From contig OZ252006.1 in assembly GCA_965247175.1 (NCBI GenBank), positions 3,782,001-3,846,000 of the forward strand: a DNA stretch of 64,000 bases, read 5' to 3'. A program made the position numbers and the translations under genes. The notes under the pieces were generated by a model. That model was not told where the DNA came from, ran no database searches, and saw only the letters and a list, made by a program, of their open reading frames with translations. This document shows, piece after piece, positions 34,314-41,027 of this stretch; within the stretch, counting starts at the first letter, position 1, and every line of letters begins with the position of its first letter. Origin of the DNA: JANQMX01 sp965247175. Its GTDB lineage: Bacteria; Pseudomonadota; Alphaproteobacteria; Kiloniellales; DSM-21159.

Positions 34314-35600
34314 CTATTGCGACATCCAGGGGGGAAGCTGGAAGTCGCCCGTCGAGTACTTGTCGGGTGAGATCAGCACCCGCTCGCCGTCCCAGATTTG
34401 GTAGAAGAGCAGGGGCATGTAGTCGTCCGACTGCAGGGCCAGGTGGGTCTTGGGGTCGAACTTGACCGGGCCTTGCGCCGACATGCGCTCGGTCTCGCCG
34501 ATCGCCAGGCCGATCGCCATGTGGTCGGTCGGGTCGCCGACCTTGCGGACCGCATCGAAGTAGGCCTGCATCATCTCGTAGAGACCCACGCCGTAGTAGC
34601 CGCTCTCCACGCCCCAGCGTTCCTCGAAGCGTTTTAACAGCTCTTGCGCGCGCGGCACCTTTGGCGAGTCGATGACGCCGCCCAAGAGGTCGTAGATCAC
34701 CCCGGTCGAACCCTTGCCGGTAAGCTCGACGAACTCCGGCACCGACGGCGCGTACTGCAGGAAGACGACGCTGTCGGTCGGATCCTCGAGGAACTGGTTG
34801 AGGAAGGAGGCCGAGTTGCCCGGCAGGTAGTCGGTGTTGATCACCACGTCGGGCGGGTCTTGCCGCACCTTTGCCAGCATGGCGCGCCAATCGTTGACTT
34901 CGCCGAAGGGCACCAGTTCGTCGACCGTGATGGTCCAGCCGTCCGCGGCGAAGGTACGCTTCATGCCCTCCGAGATGGTCTTGGAGTAGGCATTGTCCGA
35001 AGAGATGATCGCGACCGTCTTGTTTCTCAGCGTGATCTTCCCCTCTTCAGCCAGCTTGTTGATGAAGGGCGGCACGCCGGTGTCGTAGCGGTCGAACGAC
35101 GGCGTCCAGGACCAGCAGCACCAGTAGCGGTCGGGGTCCGGCGCGATGATGGCGCGCGTCTGGCCGGAGGGGCCGGCGATCATGAAGGGCATGTCGGCAT
35201 CGGCCATCAGGTCGATCTCGAAGTTGGTGATGCTGGCATAGCCGGTGATGATGAAGTGCACGTCGCTGTCGCCGAGCAGGCGCTCGACCGCGCTGGTCAC
35301 GTTGTTCGCGCTGCCGTCCTTCACGTCGGCCGGCACCACCTCGAAGGTGTAGCCGGCGACTCCGCCTGCGGCGTTGACCTCCTCGACGGCCATGGTCGTG
35401 CCGCGCACGAAGTCCTCTCCGTCGGCGGCGGCGGGCCCGGTCAAGGGGGCGAGCACGCCGACCTTGACGGTTTTTGCCGCCGCTGCGTCCTCAACGCTCA
35501 AAGCGCCCATCAGCCCGCCGACCAGGGCCAGCATGGCGGCGCCGCGCAAAAGGCCTTGCCCCAGGCTGCGGCGCGCGATCCGGAAAAACGATCCTTCCAT
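34314..35600 (-). CDS. ABC transporter substrate-binding protein, branched-chain amino acid/amide type (LivJ-like)
   Basis: This 428-residue periplasmic binding protein has a basic, hydrophobic signal region (residues 1-45, core 'GAAMLALVGGLMGALSV', cleavage near AAA). A Peripla_BP_6 core follows: 'KVGVLAPLTGPAAADGEDFVRG', 'AVEEVNAAGGVAGYTFE', 'VHFIITGYASITN', 'AIISSDNAYSKTISEGMKR'. It has an unusual aromatic/Cys run 'DRYWCCWSWTPSF' near residue 150, likely lining the ligand pocket. ATG at 35600 was preferred over a GTG six codons upstream. The relatives bind branched-chain amino acids, amides, urea or aromatics. It heads the operon read from the LuxR/lux-box region. Confidence 0.9.
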   Translation of the reverse strand: MEGSFFRIARRSLGQGLLRGAAMLALVGGLMGALSVEDAAAAKTVKVGVLAPLTGPAAADGEDFVRGTTMAVEEVNAAGGVAGYTFEVVPADVKDGSANNVTSAVERLLGDSDVHFIITGYASITNFEIDLMADADMPFMIAGPSGQTRAIIAPDPDRYWCCWSWTPSFDRYDTGVPPFINKLAEEGKITLRNKTVAIISSDNAYSKTISEGMKRTFAADGWTITVDELVPFGEVNDWRAMLAKVRQDPPDVVINTDYLPGNSASFLNQFLEDPTDSVVFLQYAPSVPEFVELTGKGSTGVIYDLLGGVIDSPKVPRAQELLKRFEERWGVESGYYGVGLYEMMQAYFDAVRKVGDPTDHMAIGLAIGETERMSAQGPVKFDPKTHLALQSDDYMPLLFYQIWDGERVLISPDKYSTGDFQLPPWMSQ

Positions 35601-35796
35601 GTTCCCACGGTCCTCCACTTGCTGTTCGGTCCGCTCGTTTCCTTTCGGGGTCTTTGGCGCCGGCGGAGCCGGACAATCGTCAGGTCCCGCGGGCGTGCTT
35701 GCGCCCCCTCGAACGGGGCCCGGCTCTCCGCAAGCCGAAGCGCACGGCGGTGGCTGGGCCGCGAACCATTCAACACGGCGGCCGCTGGGGGCGCAG

Positions 35797-35812
35797 CTAG
35801 CAAGGTTGCTAG
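35797..35812. promoter_or_regulatory. lux-box-like palindrome upstream of the Liv-type operon
   Basis: CTAGCAAGGTTGCTAG is a 16-base inverted repeat with seven-base arms and a GG centre. It fits the LuxR/LasR-type consensus CT-N12-AG exactly. It lies 197 bases upstream of the binding-protein start and 40 bases from the end of the LuxR-type gene. A T5 tract follows on the plus strand, so a terminator reading is possible, but no plus-strand gene ends nearby. An operator for the adjacent receptor is preferred. Confidence 0.55.
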
Positions 35813-35851
35813 TTTTTCAGGGGTTGGCTTTTTGGGAGTTGGAGGCTGGCT

Positions 35852-36610
35852 CTAGCCGAGCAGCCGTCGCTCGTGGGCGATGAAGGCGGCTTCCACCTTG
35901 TTGGCGGCGTCGAGCTTTCGGGTCGCTTTTTGCAGGTGGTAGTTCACCGTCGCCGAGGAGCGGCCGATGATCTGCGCGATCTCCCAACTGGTCTTGCCGC
36001 GCGCGGTCCAGAGCAGGCAGTCGCGCTCCCGCTCGGTCAGGCGCACCTCGGGTTCTTCGCAGTCCTCGATCAGGCTGTCGGCCGCCAGCGCGTGCGCTTG
36101 GAAGGCGAGCGACTGGGTGAGGGGAGCGGTCTCGGCCACCAGCTCATTGAAGTCCTTCACCCCGACATCGGAGGACACCGAGAAAACCGCGCACTCACCG
36201 TCCGGCCCGTAGACCGGAATGGTCATGCCGTGGACGATGCCGAAGTCGCGCGCCTCGCCGAAGAAGAGGCGCTGCCGCGCAGCCAGACGCCCGACATAGC
36301 CGCGGCTGCCCCAGAAATAGGGCCGGCGCAGCTTCCCGCCGACCACGACCACCGGGTCCAGCATGTGATAGTCGCGATTGAGATAGCGGCTGCGCCACTC
36401 GTTGGGATAGTTGGAGATGAAGATCGGTTTCTGCGGGCCGGAGATCGGCCGGCCGGCGGCGTGGGAGGCGATGTAGGAGTAGTAGCGGTAGCCGAGCCCC
36501 TTGATGGAGCTTTCCAGCAACTCCGCAAGCGCCTCTTCGGCGGCCAGTCCCTGGGCCAGCTTCTCTTGAAATCCTTCAAGGATCTCAACTCTTTGCGCAG
36601 GATATGCCAT
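35852..36610 (-). CDS. LuxR family regulator with autoinducer-binding domain (LuxR solo)
   Basis: This 252-residue quorum-sensing-type receptor has an N-terminal autoinducer-binding domain (residues 15-165) and a C-terminal LuxR helix-turn-helix (about 180-245). All TraR-numbered invariant residues are present with exact spacing: Trp57 and Tyr61 ('EWRSRYL'), Asp70-Pro71 ('MLDPV'), Trp85 ('PYFWG') and Gly113 in the ligand pocket; Glu178, Leu182 and Gly188 in the DNA-binding domain ('LTERERDCLLWTARGKT'). No luxI synthase is in the window, so it is a solo receptor here. It precedes, on the same strand, a Liv-type transporter and a hydrolase, with a lux-box-like site in between. The ligand is unknown. 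Confidence 0.92.
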   Translation of the reverse strand: MAYPAQRVEILEGFQEKLAQGLAAEEALAELLESSIKGLGYRYYSYIASHAAGRPISGPQKPIFISNYPNEWRSRYLNRDYHMLDPVVVVGGKLRRPYFWGSRGYVGRLAARQRLFFGEARDFGIVHGMTIPVYGPDGECAVFSVSSDVGVKDFNELVAETAPLTQSLAFQAHALAADSLIEDCEEPEVRLTERERDCLLWTARGKTSWEIAQIIGRSSATVNYHLQKATRKLDAANKVEAAFIAHERRLLG

Positions 36611-36856
36611 CGAGCTCGATCGAACTGCGTAAGGGCCGGTCCCGCATTCAGTGCGGCAGCCTAACAGTCTGAAGGCTGGGATTTCCCTTGTCTATCTCTT
36701 AGTAGGCGCGCGCCTGGCGGTCGGCCCGCCTTGAAAATCCTCCCCAACCACACTTTGTCATTGTGCTGTCATTACACACAATTATTATAAGTCTTTAAGG
36801 GGCGGCACGCCGAACTGGCTTGGGCAAGGTCCGCCGTGGTGCTTGGAGGGGACGAC

Positions 36857-37480
36857 ATGACAAATCAGACGAAAAGATGCGCGCGCGGCTTGGCGGCCGC
36901 TTTCCTGGGCGCTTTGACTTGGGCGGCCTTTGCCGGCGCGGCGGGTGCCGTCGCCATCGACCCGGGCGTGGACGGGGAGACCTTCACCAGCCGCGACTAT
37001 AGCTTCAGCGCGCTGGACGGTCAGGCGACCGATGGCTCGACCGTGATGTTGGACTTCGTATTCAGCCCAAAGCATCTGACGGTGCAGCCGGGGTCGTTCA
37101 GCGCCAGCATTGCCGTGGTCTATTCGGGCAGCAACTTCACCCCGCTGGCGACACCCGTGCTCTCGAGTTTTTTGTCGGATGAGAACGGCAACAACATCCT
37201 GAGCCATAGCCCGCCCGCGTTCTCTTTCGGCTTCGGGACCAACATCTCCTATATTTTCAGCTTCGACGTAGCGGGTCCGGATCCCCTGACGTTCCACGAT
37301 ATCCACTTCACCATCGGCCTGCCGACCGGCAGCGAGACCATCCAGAGCGCGCGGCTTTCGCTCAACGGCGACGGCTTCACCGTGGGCACCACGCAGCTCC
37401 CGGAGCCGGCGACCATTGCGCTCTTCGGCTACGGGCTCCTCGGCCTGGGCCTGATCGTGCTGCGGCGGAAGCGGGCTTAG
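36857..37480 (+). CDS. PEP-CTERM sorting domain protein
   Basis: This 207-residue exported protein has a signal peptide (residues 5-35, 'LAAAFLGALTWAAFAGAAGA'), a beta-rich mature region with many Ser, Thr and Asn, and a C-terminal PEP-CTERM tag: 'LPEPATIALFGYGLLGLGLIVLRRKRA' in parts (LPEP motif, transmembrane helix, basic end). Such proteins are processed by exosortase and often belong to the extracellular matrix. No exosortase or EPS cluster lies in the window. Start at 36857 follows GGAGGGGACG; an earlier ATG at 36836 would disrupt the signal peptide. It is divergent from the luxR gene. Confidence 0.9.
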   Translation: MTNQTKRCARGLAAAFLGALTWAAFAGAAGAVAIDPGVDGETFTSRDYSFSALDGQATDGSTVMLDFVFSPKHLTVQPGSFSASIAVVYSGSNFTPLATPVLSSFLSDENGNNILSHSPPAFSFGFGTNISYIFSFDVAGPDPLTFHDIHFTIGLPTGSETIQSARLSLNGDGFTVGTTQLPEPATIALFGYGLLGLGLIVLRRKRA

Positions 37481-37534
37481 TCGCGGCTGCCTTCTGCGGG
37501 CCGTCGGACTCGCGTGATCGCGCCAGACCAAACC

Positions 37535-38014
37535 CTAGAACGTCAGCTTTAAGCCTTCGTGGCTGGCGACGAAGCCGAGCGAGCCATAGAAGCGGTGGGC
37601 GTCCGTGCGGCTCTTGTCGGCGGTCAGTTGCACCGTCTTGCAGCCTTTCTCGCGGCAGCGCGCGATGGCCCACTCGAACATCTGGCGGCCATAGCCGCCG
37701 CCGCGCGCCTCGGCGCTGACGCGGACGCTCTCGATCTGTCCGCGCAGCGCCCCCAGGCGGGACAGTCCGGGAATGAAGGTCAACTGCAGGCAGCCGACGA
37801 TCTTCCCATCGACTTCTGCGACCATCATCTCGTTCTCGGGCGACGAGGCCATGGCATCGAAGGCCTCGTAGTAGACCTCGGAGAGCGGCTCGCTGAGATC
37901 TTCTCGCGCGGCGCCAAGCGCATCGTCGGCCAGCAGGGCGACAATCTGCGGCACCTCGTCGCGACGGGCGAGGCGCATGGTCAGGAGAGGTTTTTGCTCT
38001 TGGTCTAGGAGCAT
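37535..38014 (-). CDS. GNAT family N-acetyltransferase
   Basis: This 159-residue acetyltransferase has the GNAT fold. The acetyl-CoA-binding motif A runs through 'ESVRVSAEARGGGYGRQMFEWAIARCRE' (R-G-G-G-Y-G pattern, given in part), followed by 'CKTVQLTADKSRTDAHRFYGSLGF' (motif B). The substrate is unknown; the family acetylates amines, drugs or peptide N-termini. It lies between the PEP-CTERM gene (convergent, 54 bases) and the phasin gene (divergent). Confidence 0.88.
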   Translation of the reverse strand: MLLDQEQKPLLTMRLARRDEVPQIVALLADDALGAAREDLSEPLSEVYYEAFDAMASSPENEMMVAEVDGKIVGCLQLTFIPGLSRLGALRGQIESVRVSAEARGGGYGRQMFEWAIARCREKGCKTVQLTADKSRTDAHRFYGSLGFVASHEGLKLTF

Positions 38015-38089
38015 GGTCGGAAGAGTCCTGCTGTCTTAAGGCTTTCTTAACTCTGATACGTCAGTGGTCTTATCTTTAGGCCAATAATC

Positions 38090-38106
38090 CCACATAGATT
38101 ATGTGG
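38090..38106. promoter_or_regulatory. Operator-like palindrome CCACATA-GAT-TATGTGG
   Basis: Seven-base arms separated by three bases lie 105 bases before the phasin start and 76 bases before the divergent acetyltransferase start. The symmetry of 17 bases is perfect outside the centre. It could bind a dimeric repressor controlling either gene; no known consensus was matched. Confidence 0.35.
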
Positions 38107-38128
38107 AAACTTGAGGCAGCTCAGAGTA

Positions 38129-38160
38129 TTCTGCGGTTAAACCGGTGATAATCCGCAGAA
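38129..38160. promoter_or_regulatory. Inverted repeat TTCTGCGG...CCGCAGAA upstream of the phasin gene
   Basis: Eight-base arms flank a 16-base interior that itself contains TTA and TAA halves, making an imperfect 32-base palindrome. It starts 82 bases upstream of the phasin ATG. It lies where the polyhydroxyalkanoate repressor PhaR often acts, and the arms contain CTGC/GCAG halves like PhaR sites, but the spacing is larger than known ones. A_n follows on the plus strand. Confidence 0.35.
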
Positions 38161-38210
38161 AAAAGAGGTGTCTTACGTCATTCGACTCCCACCCCCACAG
38201 GAGACAATCA

Positions 38211-38624
38211 ATGGCTCAAGCCAGCACGCGTAAAAAAGCCAATGGAAACGGCCAAAGCTCAAACCCGGCAGACTTCACGGCTATGTTCGCCGAAAACGGC
38301 AAGACCTTCGAGGCGGTCGCCGAGGCCAACAAGGCCTTGATGCAGGGATGGTCCGACATCAATCAGGAACTGATGCGCTTCTTCGGAGAGCGCTTCAAGC
38401 AGGACATGGACTGCACCCAGTCGCTGATGGGCTGCAGCCGGCCCGAAGAGTTCATCGACGTGCAGCGCGGCTTCATGGAGCAGGCGATGCGCGACTATTG
38501 GACTGAAGCCGAGAAGCTCATGAACATGGCCAACGGCATGGCGCGCAACGGCTGGGCCCCGGTCGAAGAACGGGCGGTCCACCTGGCCGAGAACGGCCCA
38601 ACCGGTGCGGACGTGGCGAAATAG
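38211..38624 (+). CDS. Phasin family protein
   Basis: This 137-residue protein is predicted almost entirely helical and resembles phasins, proteins coating polyhydroxyalkanoate granules. The pattern is 'PADFTAMFAENGKTFEAVAEANKALMQGWSDINQELMRFF' (given in part), then 'DCTQSLMGCSRPEEFIDVQRGFMEQAMRDYWTEAEKLMNMANGM', amphipathic with few prolines. The N-terminus is basic and Asn/Gly-rich. ATG at 38211 follows AGGAGAC. No phaC or phaZ is in the window, but a short-chain dehydrogenase follows 132 bases downstream. Two palindromes precede it. Confidence 0.8.
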   Translation: MAQASTRKKANGNGQSSNPADFTAMFAENGKTFEAVAEANKALMQGWSDINQELMRFFGERFKQDMDCTQSLMGCSRPEEFIDVQRGFMEQAMRDYWTEAEKLMNMANGMARNGWAPVEERAVHLAENGPTGADVAK

Positions 38625-38755
38625 CCTGACGCTGAAGAACTCCGAACTGTCGGCGCGGCGGCATTCCGCTGCGCCTTTTTCTTTTCCGCTGCGCTCGGCG
38701 GGTGCCCCCGCTATCTTGGCCACCGGTCCGACCATGTCAGGAGGAGACGGTAGCC

Positions 38756-39457
38756 ATGGCAGAGACGACGGCGCTGATCGTAGGGGCTGGCGCGGGGCTT
38801 TCCGCATCGCTGGCCCGACTCTTCGCGCAGGAAGGGATGCAGGTGGCTCTGGCATCCCGCAGCGTCGACGACCTGGGCGCGCTTTGCCAAGAGACCTCCG
38901 CCCGCGCCTACCCTTGTGATGCCGGCGAGCCGGAGCAGGTCGCCGAGCTCTTTCGTGCTGTCCGTTCTGACGTCGGAACGCCCGGGGTCGTCGTCTACAA
39001 CCCCAGCTTCCGGGTGCGCGGGCCGCTGGCCGAACTCGAGCCGGCGGATGTCGAAAAGAGTCTGCGCATTTCTGCTTTCGGGGCGTTCCTGGTCTCGCAG
39101 CAGGCTGTCCGAGGCATGCTGGAGCTTGGCGGCGGCACCATCCTCTTGACCGGTGCCTCGGCCGGTGTGAAGGGCTATCCCCTGTCAGCGCCCTTCGCCA
39201 TGGGCAAGTTCGCCCTGCGTGGGCTGGCCCAGTCCATGGCGCGGGAGCTGCAGCCTCAGAACATCCACGTGGCCCACGTGGTGGTGGACGGTGCCATCGC
39301 CAATTCGAACCGTGCGGGCTATGAGCCTGACCCTGCCAATCCGGACAGTCGGCTCGATCCCGATGCGATTGCCCGGAGCTATCTCGATCTCCATCGCCAG
39401 CACCGGAGCGCTTGGGCTTGGGAGATCGAACTCAGGCCCTGGGTGGAGCGTTTCTAG
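38756..39457 (+). CDS. Short-chain dehydrogenase/reductase with substituted catalytic Tyr
   Basis: This 233-residue SDR has an N-terminal nucleotide site 'ALIVGAGAGLSASLARLFA', the strand 'VVVYNPSFRV' in place of NNAG, Ser135 ('LTGASAG') and the position of the active-site tyrosine occupied by Phe147 with Lys151 (FAMGK, the YxxxK motif). The C-terminus 'QHRSAWAWEIELRPWVERF' resembles that of related SDRs in which FAMGKF is also conserved. The catalytic Tyr loss suggests altered or absent dehydrogenase chemistry, or an atypical proton donor. ATG at 38756 follows GAGGAGAC. It is downstream of the phasin and upstream of the LysR gene. Confidence 0.85.
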   Translation: MAETTALIVGAGAGLSASLARLFAQEGMQVALASRSVDDLGALCQETSARAYPCDAGEPEQVAELFRAVRSDVGTPGVVVYNPSFRVRGPLAELEPADVEKSLRISAFGAFLVSQQAVRGMLELGGGTILLTGASAGVKGYPLSAPFAMGKFALRGLAQSMARELQPQNIHVAHVVVDGAIANSNRAGYEPDPANPDSRLDPDAIARSYLDLHRQHRSAWAWEIELRPWVERF

Positions 39458-39472
39458 CCCGCCCCACCGTCA

Positions 39473-39501
39473 AACTGAACGATCAGCCGAACTGAACGAT
39501 C
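39473..39501. repeat. Short direct repeat AACTGAACGATC (2 copies)
   Basis: Twelve-base perfect copies at 39473-39484 and 39490-39501 are separated by five bases, just beyond the SDR stop and before the end of the small minus-strand gene. Probably a small local duplication without known function. Confidence 0.6.
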
Positions 39502-39507
39502 GGCGCC

Positions 39508-39705
39508 TTAGCTCGCCAGAGAGGCGTGGCCCGGGCCGACCGGCTCATTGTCTTGCCTGTCGGTGGTCTTGGCATCGGCCTGGCCGAAGAGCGCCCGGAA
39601 GACCGCCTTGAAGACATCGGCGAAGGCCTTGGACCGCTCGGCCCGCGCCTTGGCCATCAAGATATCCATGTCGAGGCCGGCATAGGAGCTGGTTGGGTTT
39701 TGCAT
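39508..39705 (-). CDS. Small hypothetical helical protein
   Basis: This 65-residue protein has the core 'GLDMDILMAKARAERSKAFADVFKAVFRALFG', a single amphipathic helix with basic face, followed by a polar C-terminus. AAGGAA precedes the ATG by seven bases. It resembles the many 50-70 residue alphaproteobacterial proteins of RSP_7527/DUF1127 type in layout, but no firm family assignment can be made. It is divergent from the LysR gene; its promoter region is the same AT-rich 128-base gap. Confidence 0.55.
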   Translation of the reverse strand: MQNPTSSYAGLDMDILMAKARAERSKAFADVFKAVFRALFGQADAKTTDRQDNEPVGPGHASLAS

Positions 39706-39833
39706 GGCTCATTCCTTTATCAAAGCTTAACGGCAATCTGCGCCGCTGTTCTTGAAACGTAAGATATGTCTTGCGTTTTCGGCTGACAAACGAGATTTTG
39801 TGCAATGCGACGTGAGGAAAACTAAACTGAACT

Positions 39834-40832
39834 ATGGCCGCTCTGCCACCTTTGAACGCGCTCCGCGCCTTTGAGGCGACGGCCCGTCACCTGAGCTTCT
39901 CCCGGGCCGCCGAGGAGCTGAACGTGACGCCCGCCGCCGTCAGCCATCAGGTCAAGGCGCTGGAAGAGGCTCTCGGAACCAGCCTGTTCCGCCGGCTCAA
40001 CCGGGCCATCGAGCTGACCGAAGCCGGCCGCCTGCTGTTCCCCGACCTGCAGGAGGGCTTTCAGCGCATCGGCGAGGCCGTCGCCAAGCTCGACCGCCTG
40101 TCCGACGACAGGGTCCTGGTGATCAGCACCGGGCCGGCCTTCTCGGCCAAGTGGCTGGCGCCGCGGCTCTACCGCTTCCTGGAACAGCACCCGGAGATCG
40201 ACGCGCGCATCTCCGCCAACCTCGGTCGTTCGAACTTTGGCGCCGACGGCGTCGACGTGGCCATCCGTTTCGGCGGTGGCGAATACAGCGGCTTTCATGT
40301 CGAGCCCTTGGTCGAAGATAGCCTCTTGCCGCTGTGCAGTCCGGCTCTGCTGGCCCGGGGGCCGGCGCTCAAGACAGCGCAAGATCTACGCCGGCATGTC
40401 CTGATCCATGACGATTCGCTGAGCTTTCGTGAGAACCATCCCGGCTGGGGCGACTGGCTGAAGGCGGCTGGCGTCCGCGGCGTCGACGCTTCGCGCGGCC
40501 TGCGCTTCAACCATGCCGACCACGGCATCGATGCCGCGGTTGAAGGAGCCGGAGTCGTGCTGGCGCGCAAAGTCATGGCGGCCGGCGACCTCAAGCTCGG
40601 ACGCCTGGTCGCGCCGTTCTCACTCGAGATCCCTGTCGGATTGGCTTTCTACCTGGTCACGCCGCGTGGCGCCGAGACCCGGCCCAAGACGGCCAAGTTC
40701 CGCGATTGGATCAAGCGCGAGATGGAGGAGTTCCGCCGCTTGCTGGCCGACCTGCCGATACCGATGCAGGCTGCCGAGACGCCGGGTGGTACATCCGATC
40801 AGGGTGCGTTCCGTCCTGCAGCAGATCGTTGA
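39834..40832 (+). CDS. LysR family regulator, GcvA-like
   Basis: This 332-residue regulator has an N-terminal winged helix ('LPPLNALRAFEATARHLSFSRAAEELNVTPAAVSHQVKALEEALGTSLFRR', in parts) and a LysR substrate-binding domain beginning 'VLVISTGPAFSAKWLAPRLYRFLEQHPEID'. The 'SLFRRLNRAIELTEAGR' wing and 'IRFGGGEYSGFHVEPLVEDSLLPLCSP' (in part) are typical of GcvA-type glycine-cleavage regulators and relatives. The target is unknown; the divergent small gene at 39.5 kb or unlinked genes are candidates. Confidence 0.9.
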   Translation: MAALPPLNALRAFEATARHLSFSRAAEELNVTPAAVSHQVKALEEALGTSLFRRLNRAIELTEAGRLLFPDLQEGFQRIGEAVAKLDRLSDDRVLVISTGPAFSAKWLAPRLYRFLEQHPEIDARISANLGRSNFGADGVDVAIRFGGGEYSGFHVEPLVEDSLLPLCSPALLARGPALKTAQDLRRHVLIHDDSLSFRENHPGWGDWLKAAGVRGVDASRGLRFNHADHGIDAAVEGAGVVLARKVMAAGDLKLGRLVAPFSLEIPVGLAFYLVTPRGAETRPKTAKFRDWIKREMEEFRRLLADLPIPMQAAETPGGTSDQGAFRPAADR

Positions 40833-40913
40833 TCGCGGTCTTGGATCGCGTGTAGCGCGCTAACTGAGCCCGACTGCGGCGACGCGATCGCGCATCTCAA
40901 TTCGTTCTCTTGC

Positions 40914-40936
40914 GTTACGTTATATTATAACATAAC
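40914..40936. promoter_or_regulatory. Zur-box-like operator
   Basis: The 13-base perfect palindrome GTTATA-T-TATAAC (40919-40931) is nested in a 23-base site with flanks GTTAC and ATAAC, one mismatch from symmetry. This matches the bacterial Zur operator pattern in which GTTATA/TATAAC halves flank one base. It lies 92 bases upstream of the CobW start, in an otherwise GC-rich context. Zur would repress the downstream genes when zinc is sufficient. Confidence 0.8.
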
Positions 40937-41027
40937 TCAGAGCAGAGCTGCTCAAGCGCTGATCAGCTAGGGCAACACCCAAGCCTGATCAGCTCATCAC
41001 GTTGCAATGCACTCGGAGGAAGCACCC

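Noticed and set aside
35797..35817. Rho-independent terminator (stem followed by T5 on the plus strand)
   Set aside because: No plus-strand gene ends upstream within several kilobases; the position and exact CT-N12-AG form fit an operator better, although a dual role cannot be excluded.
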